Source: JAZKIX01 sp040384645 (GTDB taxonomy: Bacteria > Pseudomonadota > Gammaproteobacteria > Burkholderiales > Burkholderiaceae_D). From it: 37,083 nt of DNA. Shown here one piece after another: positions 1 to 9,433 of the stretch. The notes under the pieces were generated by a model, which was given only the letters and a program-made list of their open reading frames with translations, searched no databases and was not told the origin of the DNA. Made by a program: the position numbers and the translations under genes. Each line of letters opens with the position of its first letter. Position 1 is the stretch's first letter. The stretch spans positions 1 to 37,083 of the forward strand of contig JAZKIX010000037.1 of the NCBI GenBank assembly GCA_040384645.1, read 5' to 3'.

Positions 1-1355
1 CTTATGGCAAGGCCTACAAGATCGAAGTGTCTGCCAACGGCACCAGTGGCTGGACTACCGCTTATACCCAAACAGCGGGAGCAGGCGGTACCGAGACCCT
101 GAACTTCCCCACCGTGAATGGCCGCTTTATCCGCATGACCGGCACTACACGTGGCACGCCGTATGGTTACTCACTGTATGAATTCGAGGTTTATTACGAT
201 GCAGTCGTCAATAACCCGAACTACACGATCTATCCCGGCTTCATCGGGGTTGATCTGCAAAACAATACCAACGGCCAATGGCGCGACGACCAGGTCTACG
301 TGGCAGTGATTGCACGGAACCCGACCAACGGCCAGTTCTCCTGGCTCAAACCGGACGGCACCATCGTTGCGGCGGCATTGGCTGATAACGATGCTGTTGG
401 ACACCTGAGCAAGGGCGGCCAAAACTACAGCAATTACTTCTTCACGCTGGCCCAAAGCAAGCTGTTGAAGATACCGAAGATGGATTCCGGTCGCGTCTTT
501 GTCTCGCTGGGTGGCCCGATGTTTATCAAGATTGTGTCTGATGGCAATGGCCAGGTCGGTTTTGCCGGGCCGAATGTCTTGAATCCCACCGATCCGAATA
601 TTGATGTCTATTTCGATTGGTACGAGTTCAGCTACAACAATATCGGCCTGTGGATCAACACCACGCAGGTCGACCAGTTTGGCTTCCCGCTAGTGCAGGA
701 CGTGTATGGCGCTAATAACTGGCATATGCAAACCGGTATCAAGCAAAGTCGTGCTGCGCTATTCGGCTCATATATCACTGATTTGCCAGTAGCATTTAAT
801 GCAACACCGCCGTCACCGTACCGCATCCTGGCACCAGCCAAGACGTCGTTCGATGCCGGTCAGGTCAATGGCAATTACTTTGATGCCTATGTGAATGAAG
901 TCTGGACCTACTACAGCACCAATACCCTGACTATCGATATGTGGGGCGGCGCCCGTCGCTTCTCCGGTAAAACACAAGGCAACCAGTTTGTGTTCACCGA
1001 AATCAATAAGGGTAATGGCGCATATGTGGGAGGGACTTTCACCATCATCGGCAAGCCAACTACCCAAGACATCCTTGAAGGCAAGGGCGTTCTGGCAACC
1101 GGCAATTCGACTGAATCGGCGATCGAAGCGCAGTTGTGCGCGGCGTTTAACCGTCACATCATGCACGACCCGAGCAAGTGGGAAACACCGTCAGCCTGGT
1201 ATTCCGCATCGCCAGCGAACTGGTATGCCAAGTTCTGGCACGATCACAGCATTGGCGGTCTGGCGTATGGCTTCGCTTACGATGACGTCGGGGATCAAAG
1301 CGCTACCATCATGGCGCCAAATCCTGAGCATATGGTGTTTGGTATCGGCTGGTAA
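1..1355 (+). CDS. Secreted beta-1,3-glucanase, GH64, with N-terminal F5/8C (CBM32-like) domain; 5' end outside window
   Basis: The reading frame is open from base 3, so the gene begins upstream; about 450 residues are visible. The first ~65 residues (YGKAYKIEVS...TSGW...RFIRMTGTTR...YSLYEFEVY) look like the end of a discoidin/F5-8C carbohydrate-binding domain. The rest resembles glycoside hydrolase family 64, which cleaves beta-1,3-glucan (laminarin, fungal wall) outside the cell. The core signature is DWYEF ... NTTQVDQFGFPL. The Glu codon at 624-626 and Asp codon at 672-674 are 16 residues apart, the spacing I recall for the catalytic Glu154/Asp170 pair of the Streptomyces matensis GH64 enzyme. 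The C-terminus (YGFAYDDVGDQSATI...) is family-like and complete. A GTG at 27 is only an internal codon. Signal peptide and any further domains lie outside the window. Family assignment is firm; substrate is inferred. Confidence 0.88.
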   Translation, partial: YGKAYKIEVSANGTSGWTTAYTQTAGAGGTETLNFPTVNGRFIRMTGTTRGTPYGYSLYEFEVYYDAVVNNPNYTIYPGFIGVDLQNNTNGQWRDDQVYVAVIARNPTNGQFSWLKPDGTIVAAALADNDAVGHLSKGGQNYSNYFFTLAQSKLLKIPKMDSGRVFVSLGGPMFIKIVSDGNGQVGFAGPNVLNPTDPNIDVYFDWYEFSYNNIGLWINTTQVDQFGFPLVQDVYGANNWHMQTGIKQSRAALFGSYITDLPVAFNATPPSPYRILAPAKTSFDAGQVNGNYFDAYVNEVWTYYSTNTLTIDMWGGARRFSGKTQGNQFVFTEINKGNGAYVGGTFTIIGKPTTQDILEGKGVLATGNSTESAIEAQLCAAFNRHIMHDPSKWETPSAWYSASPANWYAKFWHDHSIGGLAYGFAYDDVGDQSATIMAPNPEHMVFGIGW

Positions 1356-1519
1356 ATTCTTTTGAGTTCCCTCTGATGGGGGAATCCAAAAGAGGTGTGA
1401 TGTTCATTCATGAAATGTTATTGGTTCCTTGAAATGCAATAGCGGTATGGGTACATCGAGGGCTACATTGAAATCGTGAACGGAATGTCAGGCACTATCG
1501 TTTCAAATAAAGAGTAAAT

Positions 1520-1546
1520 AAAGAGCCCCTTTCTAAGGGGCTCTTT
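1520..1546 (+). terminator. Intrinsic terminator after the glucanase
   Basis: A perfect 10-bp stem (AAAGAGCCCC / GGGGCTCTTT) with a 7-nt loop lies about 165 bases after the glucanase stop. The flanking A and T runs make it potentially bidirectional. Confidence 0.85.
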
Positions 1547-1957
1547 ATCTTTGCGTCACGCAATTTATCAATTTAACGATGCGATATTTTGATAATGGTG
1601 TCTGCCCAAAGTGCGCCAAAGGCAGGGATTTTGAAGTGGCACGTGATTCACCTGGTCGATAGAAGCGCAAGTTCGTTCGAAAGCCGCAACAAAAATGTCA
1701 TAAGCCGCGAAAAACTGTCGGATTTCACAGTGCCATCTCTCTACTTACGATGTTAGTATGCTGAAAAAGAAGATGCGTTAGACCAACTTAAATGGCATGT
1801 TGATTGTGCAACGATCATGCGATTTAGGCGGATTTGAAGTCGTCGCACGGTGATCGCATTGCGGCCATTGAGCGACCGGAATATGTTAGTTAGCTGCGAG
1901 TAAATCTTGCAGCGACACTTAAACGTACATTTCACGACAATTGGAGAAGCCAGGACT
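1547..1957. other. Intergenic region upstream of cheZ
   Basis: Between the terminator and cheZ I see no convincing gene. Short open frames on both strands lack ribosome sites and recognisable products. I looked for a flagellar sigma-28 promoter (TAAA-N15-GCCGATAA) and saw none. The cheZ ribosome site TTGGAGAAG (1941-1949) lies just before its start. Confidence 0.5.
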
Positions 1958-2755
1958 ATGACTGACGCCGCTGATGATTTCGACGCCCTGTTTGACCAAG
2001 TATCTGCCCAACGTGCAGAATCAGCCGCGGCTCCCGTCGCCGCAATTGCCACAGATCCAACACCACCATCGCTGCCAATCACGGCCGCCACTGCAAGCGA
2101 TTCCGTTTTAACTCCCGATCATCGTAGTCAAAGTAGCACTGCCGACGAAGTCGATCCGCACGATAAGCCCATGTTTGAACGTCTAGGCGGCATCGTTCGC
2201 CTGCTCCATGATTCGCTGCGTGAGCTGGGCTATGACAAGGCGCTGAACGAAGCCTCATCCCAGATCAACGATGCGCAAGACCGCTTGGAATATGTCGCCA
2301 GCCTGACTGAACAAGCGGCCAACAAGGTTCTTAATACGCTGGACGAAGGCATGCCGGCGCAAGATGTCTTATCAAAAAAAGCCAAAGAAATGGACGCGCG
2401 CTGGGCCGCGCTTTTCGCCGGCAAACTGTCGATTGACGAATTCAAGACCCTGGCCGGCGATTCCAAGCAATTTGCAGCTACCGTGGCAGAGGCAACCGAA
2501 GCCGAAAAAGCACGTTTGCTAGAAATCATGATGGCACAGGATTTCCAGGACATTACTGGCCAGTTGATTAAAAAAGTGGTGGCCATCACCAAGACTGTCG
2601 AGAATGAATTAGCCCAGCTCTTGCGCGACAACGCCCCGCCAGAAATACGCGAAAAATTGAATAAGCCGGTTGATTTGATGCAGGGTCCGTCTGCGCCAAG
2701 CGTGGCGATGGATCAAGATAATGTCGATGATTTACTCGCTGACCTGGGATTCTAA
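1958..2755 (+). CDS. cheZ: Protein phosphatase CheZ (CheY-P dephosphorylation)
   Basis: 265 residues. CheZ dephosphorylates phospho-CheY and ends the tumble signal at the flagellar motor. The helical core carries the family motif AQDFQDITGQLIKKVV; Asp198 and Gln202 match the E. coli catalytic pair Asp143/Gln147 (same +4 spacing). The extreme C-terminus, DDLLADLGF, is the amphipathic tail that docks on CheY. The N-terminal ~70 residues are Ala/Pro/Thr rich and probably disordered. The ATG at 1958 is chosen because a GGAGAAG ribosome site sits 8 bases upstream; a longer frame back to 1907 lacks one. The stop codon abuts the cheA start. The usual neighbours cheY, cheW, cheB, cheR and receptors are absent here. 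Confidence 0.95.
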   Translation: MTDAADDFDALFDQVSAQRAESAAAPVAAIATDPTPPSLPITAATASDSVLTPDHRSQSSTADEVDPHDKPMFERLGGIVRLLHDSLRELGYDKALNEASSQINDAQDRLEYVASLTEQAANKVLNTLDEGMPAQDVLSKKAKEMDARWAALFAGKLSIDEFKTLAGDSKQFAATVAEATEAEKARLLEIMMAQDFQDITGQLIKKVVAITKTVENELAQLLRDNAPPEIREKLNKPVDLMQGPSAPSVAMDQDNVDDLLADLGF

Positions 2756-4600
2756 ATGGACGATATGCTCAAGGATTTTGTCGTGGAAGCGATGGATCTC
2801 GCGGTCAACGTGGAAGAGCATTTGCTAAGGCTGGAGCGCAATCCGAACGACAAAGAAACGCTAAACGCGGTGTTTCGCTCTTTCCATACCATCAAGGGCG
2901 GTGCCGGATTCATGAACTTGCCGGCCATGGTGTCGGCCTGCCATTTGACTGAAAATCTATTCGACGCACTCAGGACCGGCGCTGCGCCGGTCACGCCGAT
3001 AGCAATTGAAGCCGCCTTGCAAGCCAGCGGTTTTGTCGCCGACCAGTTGACCGAGCTAGCCAACGGCGCCGCGCCAGAGAGCCTGGCGGCCATGCCCGAT
3101 GCGCTGGAACATATCCTGACCGACGCGATTGAAGGCAAGAGCGCGGCCAAAGCGGCCAAACCAGTTGCCGCGCCCGATGCGCCGAAACCGGCGGTAAAGG
3201 CAGCGCTCTCGGCCGATGGGCTCGACTGGAATGCCATGTATCTGGCTGTCATGCCAGCCGGTACCGTGCTCGCAGCCAGCGCAGTGGAAATGGAAGCGGC
3301 CGACGAAGTAGACGAGGTCGAAACGCAGGCCACAGCCAAAGATAATGCTGCTTTCCGTGTCAGCAGCCAGCCAGCCAATACCGAGCGTCCACAGGAATCA
3401 CGGGTCGTCGCGCCGGTTAAGGAAGACAGCATCCGGGTTGACGCGGTCAAGCTCGATGCCTTATTGGAAGTGGCTGGTGAGTCGGTGCAGGCGGCCAATC
3501 AAGCGAGCGTTTTGCTAGAAAAATTATCCCAGTTTAAATTTGACGGCCCGCCTGCGGCCTTGATGGCAACCCTGACCGAAACGCTGGAGCGCGCTTCCCG
3601 TTATTCAGCCGAATTGCAACGCGCCACGCTGGCAACACGGATGCAGCCGGTAGGGCGCTTGTTCCAAAAATTTCCGCGCCTGGTGCGTGAGCTGGCCAAG
3701 GATCTGGGCAAAGAAGTCGAGCTCATGATCGAAGGCGCCGAGACCGAAGTCGACCGCGTCGTGGTCGACAGTCTGTACGATCCGCTGGTGCATATGCTGC
3801 GCAACGCGCTCGATCACGGCATCGAAAGTCCGGAAGAACGCATTGCCGCCGGCAAGCCGCTGAAATCCTTCATTTCCCTGCGCGCCTGGCAAGAGGCCAA
3901 TAGCGTCATGATCGTGCTGGGAGACGATGGCAAGGGCATGGATCCGCAAAAATTACGCGCCAAGGCTTTGTCAAAAGGCTTGATCGGCGAATCGGCCGCA
4001 CTGACGGCGGACGAAGCTTTTCAATTGGTATTTCTGCCCGGCTTTTCGACCAAGGAAGTCGCTTCCAGCGTCTCCGGGCGCGGCGTCGGGATGGACGTGG
4101 TGAAAACTGCCGTTGAAAAAAATCGCGGTGCGATCCGCATCGATTCCACCCTCGGCTCCGGCACCAAATTTTCGATCCGCTTGCCGATCGAGCTATCGAT
4201 TGTGCCCACCATGCTGGTCAATACCGCCGGCGCCTCGCTGGCTTTGCCGATGGCGGTAGTGCAACGCGTGGTCGAATTACCGGAGTCCTTCATGATGGTC
4301 GGCGGCGCGCCGGTTTTAAAAGACCAAGGACGGCCGCTGCCGGTGCGATCTCTGGCGGCCTCGCTCGGTTATACGCCGGGCATTGAACGTGTTGGCATCG
4401 TGGTGGCATCGCCGCAGCCATATATCTTGTCGGTGGAAGCGGTTGACGGTACCGCTGACTTGGTTATCAAACCGATGACCGCGATTGCAGTCGATGGCAT
4501 CACTGGCACCGCCCGTTCGGCTGAAGGCGAGCTGGTGCTGGTAGTTGGCTTGTCCTTCCTGCTGGAAGGCTGTCTCGGCAGTTCAAAAATGGCAGCGTAG
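2756..4600 (+). CDS. cheA: Chemotaxis histidine kinase CheA
   Basis: 614 residues. CheA autophosphorylates and passes phosphate to CheY and CheB at receptor arrays. Order of domains: Hpt (1-~125) with phospho-acceptor His44 in FHTIKGGAGF; a low-complexity Ala/Pro linker (~130-220); P3 dimerisation (~224-295, IRVDAVKLDALLEVAGES); HATPase (~300-480) with N-box HMLRNALDHGIE (346-357), G1 DDGKGM (390-395), GFSTK (429-433) and GRGVGMDVV (441-449); CheW-like P5 (~482-606). All catalytic motifs look intact. The linker shows no clear CheY-binding P2 domain, so the protein is slightly shorter than E. coli CheA (654). The ATG directly follows the cheZ stop (TAAATG), implying translational coupling. A terminator follows. 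The two-gene cheZ-cheA unit is unlike the usual large che operon. Confidence 0.95.
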   Translation: MDDMLKDFVVEAMDLAVNVEEHLLRLERNPNDKETLNAVFRSFHTIKGGAGFMNLPAMVSACHLTENLFDALRTGAAPVTPIAIEAALQASGFVADQLTELANGAAPESLAAMPDALEHILTDAIEGKSAAKAAKPVAAPDAPKPAVKAALSADGLDWNAMYLAVMPAGTVLAASAVEMEAADEVDEVETQATAKDNAAFRVSSQPANTERPQESRVVAPVKEDSIRVDAVKLDALLEVAGESVQAANQASVLLEKLSQFKFDGPPAALMATLTETLERASRYSAELQRATLATRMQPVGRLFQKFPRLVRELAKDLGKEVELMIEGAETEVDRVVVDSLYDPLVHMLRNALDHGIESPEERIAAGKPLKSFISLRAWQEANSVMIVLGDDGKGMDPQKLRAKALSKGLIGESAALTADEAFQLVFLPGFSTKEVASSVSGRGVGMDVVKTAVEKNRGAIRIDSTLGSGTKFSIRLPIELSIVPTMLVNTAGASLALPMAVVQRVVELPESFMMVGGAPVLKDQGRPLPVRSLAASLGYTPGIERVGIVVASPQPYILSVEAVDGTADLVIKPMTAIAVDGITGTARSAEGELVLVVGLSFLLEGCLGSSKMAA

Positions 4601-4618
4601 TTGTTGGCTGCGTTGTTG

Positions 4619-4648
4619 AAAAAGCCTGCATTGCTTGCAGGCTTTTTT
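4619..4648 (+). terminator. Intrinsic terminator after cheA
   Basis: A 12-bp perfect stem (AAAAAGCCTGCA / TGCAGGCTTTTT, 4619-4630 and 4636-4647) with loop TTGCT and a T run ends 48 bases after the cheA stop. Confidence 0.93.
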
Positions 4649-4690
4649 ATTCGGGGTCATTGAAATAGCAGTTTTAATGCCTTCAGGCGC

Positions 4691-4774
4691 TAAATAATAC
4701 TGCTGGCAGTATTATTTTTGAGCCAATGAATATGTGGGGATGACGGCATAAATTTGCCTATACCCCCTATTTTT
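4691..4774 (+). repeat. Dispersed two-box element, copy A
   Basis: Copy A begins with a perfect inverted repeat AAATAATACTGC-TG-GCAGTATTATTT (4692-4717) and ends with TATACCCCCTATTTTT (4759-4774). The same layout occurs at 9434-9515 (reverse), 14585-14667, 22126-22209 and 27709-27789. It lies between the cheA terminator and the coiled-coil gene. No known element name is assigned. Confidence 0.85.
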
Positions 4775-4812
4775 CCAAATCCCAGATCTATTTATCTTTG
4801 AGGCAAGCAATG

Positions 4813-4834
4813 TCGGGGCACGGCATGCCTTGCC
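4813..4834. repeat. GC-rich palindromic repeat, single degenerate copy
   Basis: TCGGGGCACGGCATGCCTTGCC resembles the arms of the pair at 9335-9427 (core GGGGCACGGCATGCC). It is a lone, slightly decayed copy located next to dispersed element A. Confidence 0.6.
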
Positions 4835-4988
4835 ACTAGCAACGCCCGTCCATCACTTCATATCCCTGATATAGACCGCAAAATCCCTCCTTTTCTCCGG
4901 CTCGATTGCCAGTCGGCGCCGGATAATGTCCTTGGTGCAATTCCAATTGTCATTGACCATACGACGGCGGAGTTGCCATCTATAACAC
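4835..4988. other. Leader region upstream of the coiled-coil gene
   Basis: No gene is seen. Only the ribosome site AGGAG at 4989-4993 immediately downstream is clear; no promoter matching the sigma-70 consensus with correct spacing was found. Confidence 0.4.
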
Positions 4989-4998
4989 AGGAGTCATG

Positions 4999-7900
4999 AT
5001 GGAAAACAGGCACGCGACGCAAGCAGATTCTTTGCCCGGATATGCAATGTCGGCAACTTCAGCAGTATCGACCACGCGCGAACCGACGCCGGCACGCGCT
5101 AATGTGGAATTAAAAGCGATCCACGAAGCCATTGCCAGGGTCGAAGCCGATGCCAAGGCCACCGTCGCTGCCGAGAACCGAATCCATGCCGAAGCGCGCG
5201 CCCGTTCGCTGGCCGAAGAGCGCGCCAAGATCGATGCCGCCGCCGCAGCAGCAGCGCATCAGAGCGCCAATAGCGATGAAGAAGCCATCGCCGTCAGCCG
5301 AGTCAGGCTGGAAGCCGAGCAGCAAGCCAGCGCCGCCAACCAAGCCCGCATCGTCGCTGTGAATAAGGAAATTGCCGAATTGCGGGCCCGGGTTGAAGCC
5401 GATACCCAAGTCGCAGAAGCGGCCCAAATCCGTGCCAAAGCTGAGCAAGAATCGCGTGAACTGGCCAATCAGCAATTGATAGCCGAATCAGAGTTGATCG
5501 CGCTAGCCAACGCCTCGGCCGAGCATCTCTTGCACAAGGCCGAGAGGGTACGCCAGCAAGCGGCCGAACATACCGAAATTACCCAGGCTGCGGCACACGA
5601 AACCAAAGAGCGGGTGCAGGCCGAAGCCAAAATTATCACTTTGGCACGTGACCGCGAACGTAGCGAAAAAGAAGCCCGCCTGGTAGCAGAAAAATTAGTC
5701 GGCGCCCAACACGAAGCGCTCGACCTGACGCGTCAGCGCGAACGCGCCGACACCGCTGCCTTGGCCGTCACCTTTGACCGGGTCGCTGCCGAAACCCAGG
5801 CACGGGAAGAAGCCCGCGCCCGCACGGCTATCGAACAAATGCAAGAAGCTACCGCCCAGGCGCGCGCCGAATCCGAGCGGCGCGCCTTGGAATCACTGCA
5901 AATGCGCTTGCACGCCGAAATGGAATTGCGCGATTCTGCCGTCCAGTTAGACCGTGCCGAAACCGTCGCCACCGTCACCGCGCAAGCCCGGCGCGAAGCC
6001 GACGAGCGGATTCGCGCCGCCACCGAAGCGCGCATCCATGCCGAGCGCCAGTTGCAAGCCGGTGCCTTGGCGCGGGTCGAGGCCGAATATCAAGCCCAGA
6101 CCCAAGCCCGTTTGCGCCTGAATGCCGAAAGCCATGCCACGCAAGAAGCCCGGCAACGCGCCGAGGCCGACCAGCAAGCGGCCGAAGCCGCCCAATTGCA
6201 TGGCCAGGAACAATTGCGCGCCACTGAACTGGCCCTGCAACGTGCCGCCGCAGAACGTGCCGCGGCCCAGATCGAAANNNNNNNNNNCGCGCCCAGAACG
6301 AGGAACAGGCTTTGGCCAATGCCGCCGAACAAGTGCGGGTGCAACGCATCGCTGCCGACAGCGCCTCGCTCAAGGCACGGCAGGCTTTAGAAATGGCGCG
6401 CGCCGAACGCGAACGGACCGAGGCCGATAAGCGCGCCATCGCCGCGCTAGAAGAAAAACTGCAAGCCGAACAAGCCGCCGCCGAAGAAGCCTATGCACGC
6501 GCCGCTGCCGAGCGGGTTCACACCGAACTATTGCAAATGCGCGCCAGTGCCGACCATAGCGCCCGCACGGCGCAAGAAACCGAATGCGCCGCCGTCCAGC
6601 AAGAGCTGTCGCAAGCCATTGCTTACGCCGAACTCAAGCGCGAAACAGCCCAGAGCGCATTGCTCAAAGCGCGTGAAGCCGTCAAGCTGGCACGCCTGCA
6701 ACGCTGGCGTGCCAAGCATGAACAATTGGCATTTGAAAGCCTGCAACAAAAGGCGCAACTGGAACGGCAACGGGTCCAAAGCGCACANNNNNNNNNNTCA
6801 TGCTCTTGTCGCAGCAAAAATGTGCAGTCGAACAAGCTGCCGAGCAAGAATCGCAAGCGCGCCAACTGGCCGAACAAGAACATATCGCGCTGCTGGAAGC
6901 GCAACAACAAATTGACCACGAAGCGCGCCAAGCCCGCGAAGCCGAATGCGCCGCCCAAAAGCATGCGCTGGAGCAAAGTACGCTGGCTGCCACGCAACAA
7001 CGCACCGCCGCCAAACTAGCCCTGCAAAATGCGCGGCAAGCAGTCGAATTGACACGGGTCGAAAGCGAACGAGCACAGGCTGAGCACCATGCCTTGCAAA
7101 CGCTGCAAGTCCGTCAGGCGGCCGAGCAAAATGCCTGCGCCGAAGCATTGGCACGGGTCCAAGCCGAGCAAGCCCTGACTGAATTGAGTCAAGCCCGTCA
7201 GCAAGCCGAAGCCGAGGCACGGCAAGCCATCGAAGCTCAGGCCAAGGCAGAAAAATTGCAACTCGAACAAGCTGCCGGTCACGCCGAGCTGCAACGCAAG
7301 ATCGCCAGCATCGCCCTCGCCAAGACCCGCCAAGCGCTGGCATTGGCCGCGCAAGACCGGGCCCAATTGGCTGCCGAGCAAGTGGCGTTGAGCGCCTTGC
7401 AAGAAAAATCACAAGCCATCCAAGCCGCCAGCACCGCAGCGCTGGCACGCCAGCAAGCCGACCAGCAATTGATACAAGAATCAAACGCCGCCGCCCAAGC
7501 CGAAGATGAGGCTCGCTGCGCCACTGCAGCCCGGGTAGAAGCCGAACAACAACGCAGTGCCAGCGCGCTGCAACTGGCTCAAGCCCAGCAAGCAGCGGCA
7601 GCGGTCGATTTGGAAAAAGCTGCGCTGGCCCACCAACTGGCCGCAGCGGAGCAAGCGCGCCAAGCGCTCGAAGCAGAGATCGCCAAGACGCTGCAAGCGC
7701 AATTGGCTAGCGAGCAGCAGCAAGCCGAATTGAACCAGGCCGCTTTGCAAGCCCAGCAAGACAAACTCGCAGCCGAACAAAGCGCCTGCCGCGCTGCCGA
7801 TGAAGCGAACCAGTTTGAGCAAAAATTGCTCAGTTGCATGCAGCAACGGGCCCAAGCCGTGCAAGAAAAACGGCAAGCCGCCGAAGCCCGTAGCAGCGCC

Positions 7901-9304
7901 GAAAAGCGCTTGCTGGAAAGCGCCGTAGAACTGAGCCGCACCCAACAAATCGCCGCTGATCAAAGCGCCGCAGCAGCGCAAGCCAACGCCGCGCAATTGG
8001 CGCAACTAAGCCAGGCGCAAGTCGCACGCGCTAAGGCTGAACAATCGGCGGCGCAAGCTTTGCAAGATAAATTGCAAACCGAGCAGAGCGCCACCGCCCA
8101 GGCGCAAGAAAAAGCGCAAGCGATTCAAGCGCAAAGCGCCCGGATGCTGAACTTGGCGCAAGCGCAACGGCAAGAAGCGGAACAACAAGCCACCAAAGCA
8201 TTCCACGACAAATTGCGGGCCGAGCGCGCCGCTACTGCCGATGCCCGCCAACGGGCGCAGACTTTCCAGGAACAGGCCGCCGCGTTATTGGCGCAGGCCG
8301 CCGCGCAGCGTTCCAGCGCAGAGCAAGCAGCCGCGGTCGCCTTGCAAGAAAAACTACAAGCCGAACAAGTCGCCACCATCGCCGCGCAGCAACGGGCGCA
8401 AGCCGACCAGCGTCTGAGCGCCTTGGCGCAGCAACGGGCGCAAGTCGAATTGGAGGCCCAGGCCGCGCTCGAAGCGCAAGCAGCGTCGGAACAAGCCGCG
8501 ATTGAGGCCATCGCCGCTAGCACCCAAAAACAAGCACAACGCGCAGCGCTGGCGAACCAAAAAACCCGTCAAGCCATTGAACTGGCCGCTGCCGAAGATA
8601 GCCGCCTGATCGCAGAACAAGCCGCCGTCCAAGCCCTGTTGCAAAAAACCGAAGCCGAACAGATTGCGACCGCCGCCGCCGAAGCACGCGCACAAGCCGA
8701 CCAGGCAGCGCAGCAGCAATTGGAAGCAGCGGCCAAGGCCGACCAAGCCGCTACTACCGCAGCGCAAGCTAAGACCAGCGCCTATTTGCAACGTGGTGAA
8801 ACGGCACTGGCACTGGCCGCGAGCCAGCAACACGCCGCCGACATGGCAAGCCTGGCCGCCAGCCAAGCCGCTACCGCCCGCCAACAGCTAGAACAGCAAG
8901 AAGCACAAGCCCACGATACCGCCAGCCAGTTATTGGCCCGGCTGCAAAGTAAACATCAAACGGCTGCGTTGTGGTGTATCCAAGCCGAAGCGTTATTGGC
9001 CGATGCACCGATGCAGATCGAGATCCCATCGACTAAACGCCGCTTCAAGAGCCTGAAACTGGTAGCCGGCGTGATGGCTTGCGGTTTTTTCACCGCCAGC
9101 CTGATGTGGAACAGCGCGGAATTATCGCCCGCGCTGGCCGCTTCGCATCCGGTGATGGGTGGTTTCGCCGTAACCGCGATGCCGGCGGAATCGACCGTGG
9201 CCAATGCCCCACTCAGAATGTCGCTGAGCCTGAGCACGACCTTGGCCGAGCAGCCTTTATCAATGGCCAGTGTGACGCCGACGGCGGTGACGCAAACAGA
9301 ATAG
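4999..9304 (+). CDS. Giant Ala/Gln/Glu-rich coiled-coil protein with C-terminal membrane segment; function unknown, interrupted by two assembly gaps
   Basis: Three coding pieces (4999-6277, 6288-6787, 6798-9304) give about 1426 visible residues in one direction; they join in frame only if each gap has a true length of 2 modulo 3. AGGAG at 4989-4993 favours the ATG at 4999 over 4996. Composition is overwhelmingly Ala, Gln, Glu, Arg, Leu in heptad-like patterns (AEQ, RAQA, LQEKLQAEQ), predicting one very long alpha-helical coiled coil. Longer periods are visible. A block of about 98 residues (14 heptads) recurs with TAQSALLKAREAV, TAAKLALQNARQAVELTR, IASIALAKTRQALALAA as equivalents. Near 8050-8400 a 47-residue unit recurs (DKLQTEQSAT, DKLRAERAAT, EKLQAEQVAT). 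Near the end a hydrophobic stretch LVAGVMACGFFTASLMW (about 9061-9111) is a likely membrane helix, followed by ~64 Ser/Thr/Ala-rich residues. No catalytic domain is recognised. It could be a structural filament, an envelope-spanning tether or a polar scaffold; none of these is shown. Confidence 0.8.
6278..6287. other. Assembly gap (10 N) inside the coiled-coil gene
   Basis: The reading frame before the gap and the frame after it differ by a placeholder length of 10; continuity needs a true length of 2 modulo 3. The gap probably hides unresolved repeat copies. Confidence 0.9.
6788..6797. other. Second assembly gap (10 N) inside the coiled-coil gene
   Basis: Frame analysis again requires a true length of 2 modulo 3. 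The apparent ATG at 6800 just after it is an internal codon, not a start. Confidence 0.9.
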
Positions 9305-9334
9305 GGGAAATCAGCCAGTTGAAACATTACCTGG

Positions 9335-9427
9335 CGTAGGGGCACGACATGTCATGCATGGCAGAGAAAAGCACAAATATTTCTCGGTCGTAGACAAATC
9401 ACCGGCACGGCATGCCGTGCCCCTACG
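9335..9427. repeat. Pair of inverted GC-rich palindromes (REP/BIME-like)
   Basis: Arm 1 (9335-9357, CGTAGGGGCACGACATGTCATGC) and arm 2 (9405-9427) are inverted copies with 3 differences over 23 bases, 47 bases apart. Arm 2 overlaps a perfect 18-bp palindrome GGCACGGCATGCCGTGCC (9404-9421). The layout resembles paired REP sequences or a small MITE; no transposase is near. Confidence 0.75.
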
Positions 9428-9433
9428 ACAATG

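Noticed and set aside
5110..8884. Many long open frames antisense to the coiled-coil gene
   Set aside because: They arise from the Ala/Gln/Glu codon bias of the real gene, have low-complexity Cys/Ser/Arg-rich translations and no ribosome sites.
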